Positions 18,310 through 27,110 of a stretch of 64,000 nt of DNA are shown piece after piece (positions within the stretch are counted from its first letter, which is position 1; every line of letters begins with the position of its first letter). Under the pieces are notes generated by a model. That model ran no database searches and had not been told where the DNA came from. It saw only the letters and a list, made by a program, of their open reading frames with translations. The DNA lies in NCBI RefSeq assembly GCF_000368065.1, contig NZ_KB851200.1:62001-126000 (forward strand). The letters run 5' to 3'. The translations under genes were made by a program, and so were the position numbers. This DNA comes from Acinetobacter seifertii (GTDB taxonomy: Bacteria > Pseudomonadota > Gammaproteobacteria > Pseudomonadales > Moraxellaceae).

Positions 18310-19248
18310 TTAATCATTCAGTACAGAGCTATTTTTATTAAAGCTAGACAATAGGCCATTAAAGATTGCATTTGATGCGACTAATAATTGGTCATCATCT
18401 GTAATGTTTTCATGTATTCCTGCAAAGACGGTTTCTATGCCTGAAGCTTCGGGTGGCTCAATCCCGCCAATATCAAGATAGTGGACAATCTCTGCAATTT
18501 TTTTCAAAGCAGGTGTTTCTAAATTAAAACTATGTAAAAGAACTTCGAAGGTAACCCAGTGATTGATATGACTGAAAGCTGCACCATCAAAATCGAATCC
18601 TAAAGCTTCTTCTGGACATTCACTTGGTGTTTCTAACCAAATAAATGTAGGAGTTGAATCAATAAAAGTCTTGATTAGCCATGCAGAGGCTAGACGATCA
18701 ATCCAAGGTCTCTTACGAGTTGCCCATATTTTGTTTTGATAACTATTTTTATCTAGAAGTTGAATATGTGCTTGTATTGCTTGAGGCTCATTCACTTCAC
18801 CAAGTCGAGCTATTGAAAGCTCTAAAGCAGAAAGTTCATTTAGTACCTGTGCTTGAGTCTCATCGGGGTAATAGTCAATTTCTACGAGTGCATCGATACT
18901 TTTTCTTAATTTACGGATTTGCTTGAGCAGCTCTTTCTTTTCATCTTTAGATTGACGATCTCTTAACTCAGAGAGTTGTTTATAGAGGACATCGTATTCT
19001 TCTTTTCGACTGAAGAAAGGAGCTAATTCAAGGTTTAAAGGCTGCTCCGCATGGAATACATACGCAGAGCCTTGCTCTGAAATAACGTCACTTGCAATAG
19101 GATCAAATTTCTCGCTATGAGAAATGGGAAGTAAATACACACCATCTCTAAGGATTGCGGCTCCACTTGCTTTAAGAGAACGCCATACTCTCATACGTGT
19201 AGATGTGTTCTGTGTAGGCAAAGAGGATATGAGTAAAGATATTTTCAT
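18310..19248 (-). CDS. chrB: Chromate resistance protein ChrB
   Basis: A 312-aa protein with the two-part ChrB layout. The N-terminal half (about 1-165) starts LLISSLPTQNTSTRMRVWRSL and has a helical middle section. The C-terminal chromate-resistance domain (about 172-305) includes ATRKRPWIDRLASAWLI and FDFDGAAFSHI. ChrB proteins regulate chrA in response to chromate. Here it is the first gene of chrBA, reading leftward. Length and motifs are normal. Confidence 0.87.
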   Translation of the reverse strand: MKISLLISSLPTQNTSTRMRVWRSLKASGAAILRDGVYLLPISHSEKFDPIASDVISEQGSAYVFHAEQPLNLELAPFFSRKEEYDVLYKQLSELRDRQSKDEKKELLKQIRKLRKSIDALVEIDYYPDETQAQVLNELSALELSIARLGEVNEPQAIQAHIQLLDKNSYQNKIWATRKRPWIDRLASAWLIKTFIDSTPTFIWLETPSECPEEALGFDFDGAAFSHINHWVTFEVLLHSFNLETPALKKIAEIVHYLDIGGIEPPEASGIETVFAGIHENITDDDQLLVASNAIFNGLLSSFNKNSSVLND

Positions 19249-19522
19249 GTTGTATACTCAACTTATTTGTTAAATATATAACATTAATTTGGCTTGGATA
19301 CAAATATGAAGAATCGATTTCTTATATCAAAAGAAATATTAAAGGGCGGAAATGGCTAAAGAAGAATTTTTTAAGTTTTTGATTTTATATAAATTATTTG
19401 GTTTTATTGTTTCAATATACATCAATATTTGTGAATTCAGTATTACTCATCACAAAAAAAATTGTTTTAGTTATAATTAAATTATTGATTGTAAAGTGTC
19501 TAAATTGTAGGGTGTTCAAAAG
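19249..19522. other. AT-rich intergenic stretch upstream of chrB
   Basis: No open frame with a believable start and no recognisable remnant was found. It should hold the chrBA promoter on the minus strand next to 19249, but no hexamers stand out. Confidence 0.5.
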
Positions 19523-19559
19523 TTGACTGAGAATTAGGTTATTTGTAAATCTCAGTCAA
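19523..19559 (-). terminator. Terminator after the TIR gene
   Basis: TTGACTGAGA and TCTCAGTCAA are 10-bp perfect arms 22 bases beyond the TIR gene stop, reading leftward. Confidence 0.65.
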
Positions 19560-19581
19560 AATTTTAATTTTTAGAAGGCGC

Positions 19582-20460
19582 TTATCGATTTAAGATAACA
19601 TCAGCTAATTGATGGGCAATTTCCTCAATACTATTTACAGAAGTATTTAAGGCGACTTTATCGGCTAAATTCGGACTATAATCTAAAACGTCATTTTTAG
19701 TAATTTTGTGCCAAATCGGTAAAATCATTTTATGGCCATTCATTTCTCGAGCTACTAAGCCATCAAGTTCATAGTTGGTCCAGTCTTTCTTAATAAAGTC
19801 AGTTGAAAGAACAACGGTACCGTATTTAGAGTTTCGGAGACCACTATCAATTTTTTGACGTAAACTGTCCCCAACTTTTAACGTGAATTCATCGTACCAA
19901 ACGTTTACTCCAAGTTGCTGTAATGTCTCTGCAAGCGGTCTGACAAAATCTTCTTTATCTTCTGAAGCGTGTGAAATAAACAAATCATATTCTGGTTCCG
20001 TCTCAGGTATTGTATTGTTGTAAGATGATATTGAAACATCAGTAATATATTGGGTAGAAGCTTTAATAGCATCAATTTCACGTTTCAGCTTCTTTTGATG
20101 TTCAATTTCGTCTTTCTGCTGTTTTTTAGTCAGGACCTCTAATTTTTTTCTTTCCAGTATTTCTTCTTTTATAAGGTTCTGCTTTTCTTTCAGCAGCTTA
20201 TTATCAATATCAATCTTTTTCTTTTGTAAGTCTGAAAGTTTTGATTGTATACGAGCGTTTTCTTGTTCTTTCCTACTAATTTCTGATAACTTTGTTTTTA
20301 ATGTAGAGGGGCTAGTTGTCTTCCCGATAGAATTTTGAATTTGTAAAATTTTAGAAATTATATCAGCTCCCTTTTTCTGCTCTAAGCTCATTCGATGAGT
20401 AATATCTGCTAACTCCTTATTTAACCTTGTTATGGTACTGCTTATAGTTTGTATTGACAT
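19582..20460 (-). CDS. TIR-domain NADase, AbTIR
   Basis: A 292-aa protein: an N-terminal coiled coil (about 24-135, Lys/Glu-rich) and a C-terminal TIR domain (about 156-292) with YDLFISHASEDKEDF, VNVWYDEFTLKVGDSLRQ and KKDWTNYELDGLV. Trp227 and Glu231 would be the NAD-site tryptophan and catalytic glutamate. Starting at Met24 gives 269 aa with Trp204 and Glu208, exactly the length and numbering I recall for A. baumannii AbTIR, an enzyme that cleaves NAD and makes a cyclic ADP-ribose variant (2'cADPR). Its role in the cell, probably antiphage defence, is not settled. Neither ATG has a strong ribosome site; Met24 would be at 20391. No partner gene such as ThsA is adjacent. Confidence 0.9.
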   Translation of the reverse strand: MSIQTISSTITRLNKELADITHRMSLEQKKGADIISKILQIQNSIGKTTSPSTLKTKLSEISRKEQENARIQSKLSDLQKKKIDIDNKLLKEKQNLIKEEILERKKLEVLTKKQQKDEIEHQKKLKREIDAIKASTQYITDVSISSYNNTIPETEPEYDLFISHASEDKEDFVRPLAETLQQLGVNVWYDEFTLKVGDSLRQKIDSGLRNSKYGTVVLSTDFIKKDWTNYELDGLVAREMNGHKMILPIWHKITKNDVLDYSPNLADKVALNTSVNSIEEIAHQLADVILNR

Positions 20461-20532
20461 GTTGGCTCTATGATAAATATAAAGGGTAAGATTATTATTT
20501 GGTTAGGCGAAATACAAGGTTTATGTGTTACA

Positions 20533-20898
20533 TCACTCTGTAAGCGTAGAGCAGTGCTCTGCCCAATCTGCCATTAATTCTTTACGTTTATCTAGATAAT
20601 CTCCACGCAAGTAAGAAGCTTCAACTTTATCTGGTAGTTTGTGCGCTAATACATGTTCACAGACTTCACGCGCATAATTAGTTTTTTCCGCAGACCAGTC
20701 ACGAAAAGTAGACCGAAAGCCATGTGTGGTAATTATACGATTCTGTTTTGGATCAATATAGCCTAAGCCATTTTTTAGTTCTTGTTCATGCATACGCTTG
20801 ATTAGTGTAGTCAATGGCATGTCGGAAAGCATTTCACCACTACGTGGGGCGGGGAATATAAAATCTTCTAATTGAATATATTCTCGAATGAACTCTTA
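20533..20898 (-). pseudogene. C-terminal remnant of tyrosine integrase
   Basis: This reads in frame from just after a TAA at about 20899-20901: EFIREYIQLEDFIFPAPRSGEM, then the catalytic HGFRSTFRDW (His-x-x-Arg) and HVLAHKLPDKVEASYLR (His and Tyr). It closely matches the last 120 residues of the complete integrase at 48601-49872, with only scattered differences. The N-terminal 300 residues are missing, so it cannot recombine DNA. An internal ATG at 20832 could make 99 residues but is not a real start. It marks the right end of island 1. Confidence 0.88.
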
Positions 20899-21112
20899 AT
20901 TGAGGTAAAATTACATGAACTGTCTTAGAATGGGTAGTTTAAGATGATTTGTAATTTACAATCATTAGCTTACTAAGCAAGAATAGTGTCAGGTGAATGA
21001 AATATAAACAAATGATTGGTTGAAATTTTATTGTAGTAAAAATAACAGTAAAAAACTAAAATTAAATTATTTTTTGTATGTTTATCAGTGGTTTGGTTGT
21101 TTAATTTGACTA
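20899..21112. other. Non-coding spacer between integrase remnant and att site
   Basis: AT-rich, no gene seen. It differs from the matching spacer beside the intact integrase, so the region was rearranged when the integrase N-terminus was lost. Confidence 0.5.
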
Positions 21113-21129
21113 ACACCGCTTCCGCCAAA
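21113..21129 (+). repeat. att site: 3' end of tRNA-Ser (copy 1)
   Basis: ACACCGCTTCCGCCAAA equals the 3' acceptor arm plus CCA region of a tRNA-Ser whose gene would begin GGAAGCG. The rest of the tRNA is absent. The same 17 bases recur at 50021-50037, each time near integrase sequence and followed by a similar terminator. This is the signature of integration into a tRNA 3' end. Confidence 0.8.
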
Positions 21130-21138
21130 TATTTAAAT

Positions 21139-21168
21139 AAGCCCTTGTTTTTACAAGGGCTTGTTTTT
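21139..21168 (+). terminator. tRNA-Ser terminator copy 1
   Basis: AAGCCCTTGT-TTTT-ACAAGGGCTT followed by GTTTTTT, just after the tRNA-Ser end. A near-copy follows the second att site. Confidence 0.85.
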
Positions 21169-21180
21169 TATCTATGATTT

Positions 21181-21201
21181 TACCCCTCAACCTACCCCTC
21201 A
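21181..21201. repeat. Paired TACCCCTCA repeats, possible integrase arm sites (copy 1)
   Basis: Two TACCCCTCA repeats with 12-bp periodicity, followed by ATCAAACATTGG. A matching pair with the same spacing lies just before the intact integrase start at 49882-49902. Here it has no integrase start beside it. Confidence 0.6.
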
Positions 21202-21572
21202 TCAAACATTGGATTAGGTGATATCTAAAGAGACATCTTTTTACTTATTTGGACATCATATTAGTTGAAAGAAAATTTCTAGTAGAATTCCAAACTGATT
21301 TTAAGGTGGGGAATTTTGCAAATATCCACTTTGGTCTTATGCTTGAATGGTCTGTTGTATTTGGTTTTTTACTGTTGCTTATCTTTACTTTCATCTTGGA
21401 TGAGTTTTCTTGATCTTATACATTCTGTTTATGAGATTTTATCGATTCATAATTATGGGCAGACTGTAAAAAAATAAATCTACCCATATTCTTTAGATGC
21501 TTGTAAGTGATGTTAAACCCATAAATTTGATGATACTGGTATATCATACGGACTGTTAAGTTGTCTGCATCC
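21202..21572. other. Non-coding start of island 2
   Basis: AT-rich DNA without a convincing frame or RNA gene. Confidence 0.45.
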
Positions 21573-21843
21573 TTACAGATTGATGATCTCATATAAATTT
21601 TCTGGTGATAAATTTTTCACCATATCATTTAGACCTTTACTTAGACTTGCTTTACTAAATGTATGTTCATAAAGTATGTCCCTCATACCACAAGTGATAA
21701 ATATTGTTGCTTTTTTAGGCTTTATGGTTTTTATATCTTTATCATTTTCAAGTAATTCATAAAGCGTTTGGAACAAATCGGAAAAATAATCCATGAACCG
21801 TACCGGGTTTGTCGGAGACCACTTTTCTTGAGAGAATGTCCCG

Positions 21844-22161
21844 ATGAAAAAAGTAAAATACACCCCTGAAATCAGAGATAGAGCGGTTCAATTATTGATT
21901 GAATCCGAAAAAGATTATCCTTCTACTTGGGCTGCAATCACAGCAATTGCTCCCAAGATTGGCTGTACTCCTGAAACACTACGTTCCTGGCATCAGAAGC
22001 ATTTGAATCAACAGAATCCAATTAAAGTACAGCAGCTTTCAGACCAAGAACGCATTAAACAACTTGAACGCGAAAATAAAGAACTGCAGCGAGCCAATGA
22101 AATTCTACGTAAAGCAGCTGCTTTTTTCGCCCAGGCGGAGCTCGACCGCCCACACAAATAA
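21844..22161 (+). CDS. IS3-family transposase OrfA
   Basis: A 105-aa DNA-binding protein of the element: a helix-turn-helix (about 5-60, CTPETLRSWHQKH) and a leucine-zipper coiled coil (about 66-95, ERIKQLERENKELQRANEIL). It shares TAATG with OrfB. A run of six T then C at 22122-22128 lies in the GCTTTTTTCGCC context, and the OrfB frame is open back through it, so a -1 shift there could make the OrfAB transposase. Confidence 0.93.
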   Translation: MKKVKYTPEIRDRAVQLLIESEKDYPSTWAAITAIAPKIGCTPETLRSWHQKHLNQQNPIKVQQLSDQERIKQLERENKELQRANEILRKAAAFFAQAELDRPHK

Positions 22162-23063
22162 TGGTGGATTTCATTCATAACCATAAAGACCTATACGGTG
22201 TTGAGGCGATTTGTAGAATTCTACCAATCGCAACTTCAACCTATTATCGAACTTTAGATCTTGCGGACAATCCAGAACATCGAGCGAAAAGAGATCTACA
22301 TGACCTGCATCATGCTGAACAAATTAAACGAATTTGGCAGGAAAGTTCAGGTCGGTATGGTGTACGTAAAGTCTGGCAAAAACTGAAACGGGAAGGTTAT
22401 ATTGTTGCGCGCTGTACAGTTGCTCGATTGATGCAACAGCTAGGAATACAAGGTGTTTGGCGTGGTAAGAACAAACAAACGACACGTAGCAGAGATGATC
22501 AAAAACGAGCAGCCGACTTGGTGAAACGGAATTTTAGTGCTGATCATCCAGATCAGCTGTGGGTCGCAGACTTCACATATATTCAAACCCATTCAGGCTG
22601 GGTGTATACCGCCTTTATGATTGATGTTTTCTCACGGGCAATTGTTGGCTGGAAAGTATCAACACGGATGAATACAGACATGGTCCTTGATGCACTGGAA
22701 CAAGCGTTACATGCTCGCGGTATGCCAAAGAATGTAATTCATCATTCCGACAGAGGCGTGCAATACCTTTCTATTCGTTACACCCATCGTTTGGAAGCAG
22801 CAAATTTACGAGCATCAGTCGGTACAACTGGTGATTCATACGATAATGCTTTGGCTGAAACGGTGAATGGCTTATACAAAACAGAGGTGATTGAATATTT
22901 AAAAGCAGATTGGCAAGGTTTAGCAGATGTACAACTTGCGACACTAAACTGGGTAGATTGGTTCAATAAAAAGCGTGTACACAGTGCACTGGGTTATGTA
23001 TCGCCTTTTGAGTTTGAAGCAATGTACTATGATAAGATTAACCCGTTAGGTCAGGTGGCCTAA
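22161..23063 (+). CDS. IS3-family transposase OrfB (DDE catalytic part)
   Basis: A 300-aa integrase-core protein. The catalytic triad is visible as Asp in LWVADFTYIQT, Asp in HHSDRGVQYLS and Glu in DNALAETVNGLYKTEVI. The N-terminal SGRYGVRKVWQKLKREG region is also typical of IS3. The frame is -1 relative to OrfA. It is complete, so the element may be active. Confidence 0.94.
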   Translation: MVDFIHNHKDLYGVEAICRILPIATSTYYRTLDLADNPEHRAKRDLHDLHHAEQIKRIWQESSGRYGVRKVWQKLKREGYIVARCTVARLMQQLGIQGVWRGKNKQTTRSRDDQKRAADLVKRNFSADHPDQLWVADFTYIQTHSGWVYTAFMIDVFSRAIVGWKVSTRMNTDMVLDALEQALHARGMPKNVIHHSDRGVQYLSIRYTHRLEAANLRASVGTTGDSYDNALAETVNGLYKTEVIEYLKADWQGLADVQLATLNWVDWFNKKRVHSALGYVSPFEFEAMYYDKINPLGQVA

Positions 23064-24344
23064 CTTAAATAAAAAAGTCTCCGACAAACCCGGTACGGTT
23101 CACCATGCCTGTATGATTGATTGAGTTGCGACGATCTTGATTGATAGCATTCTCAATTATAGTTTGGTTTGCAGAGCCGTGAATTTCACTTAGCATAAAT
23201 TTAGAATAATTCGCTGATTCAAACTGCTGGATGTTACCCTTGTTGATCTTTGTTTCAAAAATTTTATCGTAGTAAATCAGGCTGATTAGCGCAGTAAGAA
23301 TTGCATCAGCTCTTTTGAGTACTTCAAGTGAATTTGCACAATCATCTAAAATGATGCTCAAGCTATGAATTTTTTCAGAAACCTTATTGTCAATAATAGG
23401 CTGGGCATCTGTCCCATTTCTCTGATTATCTAATCTTGTAGCCATAAATTCATGTATAAATTTACTTAAAAGCACAGGCAGATTGCTAACATCCTCTTCT
23501 AGATTTAGATGAAGATTTATGAACTTTGAAGGTGGCAAATTGGCATCTAACGGAGAGCATCCAATAAATGATTTTGTGGACTTCTGTAGTGGTGTACCAT
23601 AAATTTTCAATCCTTTAATTGCATTCCTAACTTCGTGATATGAAGGGACTTGAGTTATATTTGTGCCTTTTATATCTTTGCTATTCTTAAAATTATGATA
23701 TTCAATATAAATTTTAAGATAATCCAAAAATAGAGATTTAATATCCCAGAATGGTAACAAGTCAGGTAAGAAATACTTTTCGTTCAAAATACGTTTGAGG
23801 TTTGTCGAAAAATTGGGGAATTGTGTCCATTCTTCATAACTTTTGATGTTTTCCCAAAATATGCAATAAAGTTCTTCAAATATTGATGTTAGTTCATCTG
23901 GTTGAAGTAAATGGTTTAACAAAAATATATCTTCATCCACTAATTGCCTTGTTTGACAATATCCCATTACATGGTTGAGTAACTGTCTGCCAAAGACAAT
24001 TATCTCTACTTCAATCTTGATTTGCTCAATAGGTAGTGACTTTCTTTCTTTATATTTTTCAGTTAGCAGGTTGACCAGTTGCCTCAATATTACATCCCTA
24101 ATACGTATTAACTCGTTATACAGATTTGGGAAAGTTGCTTGAAACTCTCTTGCTTTTACAGCTTGCTTTACTAATTTTTGCATTACAGGGTGAGCTATTC
24201 TGTAAATTTCATGATCGAAGACGGGATTACTCATTTAAATACGCTACTTAACAATTGTGAATCTTGTTTTGCTGATGTTTCTGAGGATTCTAGAGCATAT
24301 TTATATCCGAAGACATCCACATCAGGTTTAAATCGGAGTAAACA

Positions 24345-24557
24345 ATGCAAACCTCAGAAACCAAAAAAAATCAGATTCTTAGAATGAAAGGAGTAACAGA
24401 ATTAGTCTGTTTAAGTAAATCAAGTCTGTATGACAAAATGAACCCGAAATCCAAGAGATATGATTCGTCTTTTCCTCGTCCGATTAGATTGGGACTATCA
24501 GCCGTTGGTTGGTTAGAGCAGGACATAATTGATTGGATCAATTCAAAAAAAAGCTAA
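24345..24557 (+). CDS. AlpA-family phage/island regulator
   Basis: A 70-aa winged-helix protein of AlpA type: ILRMKGVTELVCLSKSSLYDKM, then SFPRPIRLGLSAVGWLEQDIIDWI. Such proteins act as activators or excision factors on P4-like satellites and integrative islands. GGAG lies a few bases before the ATG. It is divergent from the disrupted 449-aa gene and upstream of the Gp2-like genes. With the integrase at the far end of the island it may form the excision control. Confidence 0.87.
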   Translation: MQTSETKKNQILRMKGVTELVCLSKSSLYDKMNPKSKRYDSSFPRPIRLGLSAVGWLEQDIIDWINSKKS

Positions 24558-24610
24558 CCAGATTAGCAAGATATCTTTACAACTCTCACATACCCTATTA
24601 ACCCTTATAA

Positions 24611-24657
24611 CACTGTAATTCCTTGATTTCGAGGTCATGGGATTACAGTGATTTTTA
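24611..24657 (+). terminator. Hairpin terminator after alpA
   Basis: CACTGTAATTCC pairs with GGGATTACAGTG (one mismatch) and ATTTTT follows. Confidence 0.6.
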
Positions 24658-24773
24658 CGCCTGACCATTTGTGTTACTTATATGATCAGTATATCTAATA
24701 ATATTAATTATTATATAAATTGACTTAATTAACAAATTGTTAGGTGTAATTACGTACAGAGAAGTTCATTATT

Positions 24774-26108
24774 ATGAATCAATCATCCTATCTTATGAGT
24801 AATAATCAAACACCTGCTTTAGCACATGAATACTTAACACAAGTACCTGAACACTTTCTAAATCAGCAGACTGAAATAACTGATACTGATTCATCTAATC
24901 AGCCCATTCAGATTACAGCACCATTGGAAGAGCAACAGTCTTTACTCAATTCAATGTATGAAGAATGCTTCAATGCAGCAGACGATCAGCATTCAAGCTC
25001 ATTGGCATTGGATTACTTATTAGATTTCAACACTGAATATAACCAATATGAAATTCGATCAAATCCTGAAGCTGAGAAAATATTCTCAGAAATTGAATTA
25101 GTAAAACAAATCTTAAAACACAACTATGTGCAGGCTTATCGTAAGATCAAAGGCACTCTGTATCATGGATGGTATGAGCCTATTGATAAAAAATTCATTG
25201 AATTATTAAAGCAAATACTCATCCAAGGGTTTGATCCTCTAGAGCATTATGATTGTGAGCATCATAAGATTGTTATGCAAGCGTATAACGAAATTCTAAA
25301 GGGTTATTTTCATGCTGATTTTTATCTACATTACCCCAATGATATTATTCAGCTAAGAAATACTGATGGAACAATAACTTCAATTTGTTATGCAGAATTA
25401 ATTAATCTATTCATTGAACGTTTGTATTTGCTAACTCAAGAAAAGGAATTCAAATACCAACAGAAAAAACGAAGGGAACGTTCCCAATATCAGCAAAAGG
25501 TCGCTACAGAATGTGTAGATACGATACTGGCTAAACATTCGAGAATTGTCATTGCTCGTGTCGATTTTCGTTATGGAAAAACACAAAACCCTGAACTTGC
25601 CCAAGTCAAAGCAGATTTAATCACATGCCTTCGTTATTTAAAGCGTACTTCAAATTTACGTATATTGGGCTATCTATGGAAATTGGAATTTGCCGAAAAA
25701 ACGGGCTATCACTACCACTGTTTTTTCTTTCTCGATGGTCGTAAACACTCACAGGACATTAAGTTAGCACAACAGATTGGTGAGGTCTGGAAAAGAGTGA
25801 TTGGTGATGAGGGGACTTACTATAATTGCAATATTGATGCTCACAATGGCAAATACAAAGATGTCGGTATTGGCACCTTACATCGCAGTGATAAACAAAA
25901 ATACGAGTATTTGATTAAAGCCATCCGTTATATAACCAAAAGAGACCAATTCATTGTGCATAAAAGGATTAAGCAGGATGAAGAGAATGAGCAAAACCTT
26001 AGAAATGATAAAGCCTACTTCATACGTGTATTTGGTAAAAATATTGCTAAGGATGTTGCGATAAAAATGGGTAAATCTCTTAAAAATACTGGTCAAAAGG
26101 AGGCATGA
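24774..26108 (+). CDS. Inovirus Gp2 / YagK-YfjJ-type HUH replication protein
   Basis: A 444-aa protein. The first 200 residues are variable; the C-terminal half is of the YagK/YfjJ kind, called inovirus Gp2 in many genomes. At about residue 311 GYHYHCFFFLDG provides the His-x-His of HUH endonucleases, and around residue 380 YLIKAIRYITKRDQ offers the nucleophile tyrosine and a lysine. A conserved IVIARVDFRYG strand precedes them. This fits a rolling-circle replication or nicking enzyme serving the island; activity is inferred. It is followed one base later by a second gene of similar shape. Confidence 0.78.
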   Translation: MNQSSYLMSNNQTPALAHEYLTQVPEHFLNQQTEITDTDSSNQPIQITAPLEEQQSLLNSMYEECFNAADDQHSSSLALDYLLDFNTEYNQYEIRSNPEAEKIFSEIELVKQILKHNYVQAYRKIKGTLYHGWYEPIDKKFIELLKQILIQGFDPLEHYDCEHHKIVMQAYNEILKGYFHADFYLHYPNDIIQLRNTDGTITSICYAELINLFIERLYLLTQEKEFKYQQKKRRERSQYQQKVATECVDTILAKHSRIVIARVDFRYGKTQNPELAQVKADLITCLRYLKRTSNLRILGYLWKLEFAEKTGYHYHCFFFLDGRKHSQDIKLAQQIGEVWKRVIGDEGTYYNCNIDAHNGKYKDVGIGTLHRSDKQKYEYLIKAIRYITKRDQFIVHKRIKQDEENEQNLRNDKAYFIRVFGKNIAKDVAIKMGKSLKNTGQKEA

Positions 26109-26109
26109 A

Positions 26110-27039
26110 ATGACTCATTATTCAGCGACTCCTCAAGCACACTATATACCGCAGACACCAATTATCCCATTCATGCTGGATGTTAATACTCATTTGTTCT
26201 TAGGACAGAGTATTCAAAATGCAGCTCAAATTGAAAATGGGAAACTAGCGGTTATGGATAAACGATCACCCAAATGTTTGGATAAGAATTATCGTATATT
26301 TTTAAATTCTCTACCTTGGCTGCATTATCACCGTTTGGTATTACATGGATTTCAACTAAATCCTTATTGGGCTGCAATCTTTGATACAGTAGGCTTTTCT
26401 CATTACGGTAATATGAATTACCTTGTAGAGAATGCAGAGCTTATTCATGATCAATTTAAACATAAGTTTCTGAAACGACGGATTGCACTGGAATATACAA
26501 AATTTATTGAACCAATTAATGAAAGTATTAAATTCCAAAAGGCATTGTTTAAACGTTGTCTAGACAAACATAAGCAGATCAATTGTATGATCTATGATTT
26601 ACCTTGTATGTTTACTATTCCCTTACAATTTGATGCCGAAGTTAAATTACCAAAACTTGCTAGTAAATGGCTGGAAAGATTACATCAATCCGAAGAATTA
26701 GCTGGCAAGCTGTATGATGTGCAATGGCGTATTGTGAAATCACTGAATGGATTTTATTCAGTCCATGCCATCATTTATGTGATTGGTGATGAGTGTAAAT
26801 ATTCTGATTTTATCTTACGGGTATGGAGAGGGGCTTGTTTACACAAGGGACATGAGCTTGTGCAAGGATCACCTTATTTGGTTTGGGAAAAACACTGTTA
26901 CTTTGCGGACAGTGATATGCGTAGCTACTGGAGTAAACAGCTTGAGTTTCTAAATGGCCCCCTCAAACTTTATCGGTATATGAGTCAGCATATTTCCTAT
27001 TTATGGCAAAGCTATACAGGGAATATCCCTGCTAAGTAA
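26110..27039 (+). CDS. Gp2-like partner protein lacking the HUH motif
   Basis: A 309-aa protein with a GGAGG ribosome site inside the end of the preceding gene, so the two are probably translated together. Its later part has strands and a spacing like the HUH protein (YDVQWRIVKSLNGFYSVHAIIYVIG), but the His-x-His is reduced to Val-His and the tyrosine region is RYMSQHISY. It may be a divergent paralogue that lost nicking activity and now helps its neighbour. The relationship is a judgement by eye. Confidence 0.55.
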   Translation: MTHYSATPQAHYIPQTPIIPFMLDVNTHLFLGQSIQNAAQIENGKLAVMDKRSPKCLDKNYRIFLNSLPWLHYHRLVLHGFQLNPYWAAIFDTVGFSHYGNMNYLVENAELIHDQFKHKFLKRRIALEYTKFIEPINESIKFQKALFKRCLDKHKQINCMIYDLPCMFTIPLQFDAEVKLPKLASKWLERLHQSEELAGKLYDVQWRIVKSLNGFYSVHAIIYVIGDECKYSDFILRVWRGACLHKGHELVQGSPYLVWEKHCYFADSDMRSYWSKQLEFLNGPLKLYRYMSQHISYLWQSYTGNIPAK

Positions 27040-27052
27040 ACTTTTCAAATAT

Positions 27053-27080
27053 AAGGCGCTCTGATTAGAACGCCTTTTTT
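27053..27080 (+). terminator. Rho-independent terminator
   Basis: AAGGCGCTCT and AGAACGCCTT stem followed by a T-run, 14 bases after the Gp2-like partner gene. Confidence 0.85.
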
Positions 27081-27110
27081 ATGCTTGTATAAATCGCTGT
27101 GATTAAATCT

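Larger units (their letters stand above)
21794..23102 (+). mobile_element. Complete IS3-family insertion sequence, 1309 bp
   Basis: Perfect 26-bp terminal inverted repeats, TGAACCGTACCGGGTTTGTC plus GGAGAC, at 21794-21819 and 23077-23102. They are flanked by a 3-bp target duplication CCA at 21791-21793 and 23103-23105. Two transposase frames overlap at the ATG/TAA and are suited to -1 frameshifting. The element looks intact and probably recent, since ends and target repeats are unmutated. It sits inside the 449-aa gene. Confidence 0.95.
21573..24234 (-). pseudogene. Unknown 449-aa protein gene split by IS3 element
   Basis: Two minus-strand fragments (24234 to 23106 and 21793 to 21573) join exactly in frame when the IS and one 3-bp target repeat are removed: 1350 bp, 449 residues plus stop. 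The junction reads NHTGM-DYFSDLFQTLYELL. The protein is helical and hydrophilic with no motif I recognise; a CSPLDANLPPSKF segment lies in the middle and ATIFITCGMRD near the end. The N-terminal 376 residues can still be translated with 12 IS-encoded residues added. It is next to an alpA gene and transcribed divergently from it, which fits an island accessory or defence gene. Confidence 0.85.

Noticed and set aside
21113..21129. A complete tRNA-Ser gene
   Set aside because: Only the 3' acceptor end is present; upstream bases do not form the D, anticodon or T arms.
24178..24387. 69-aa plus-strand frame before alpA
   Set aside because: It overlaps the start of the minus-strand 449-aa gene and the alpA start, has no ribosome site and no family look; likely a shadow.
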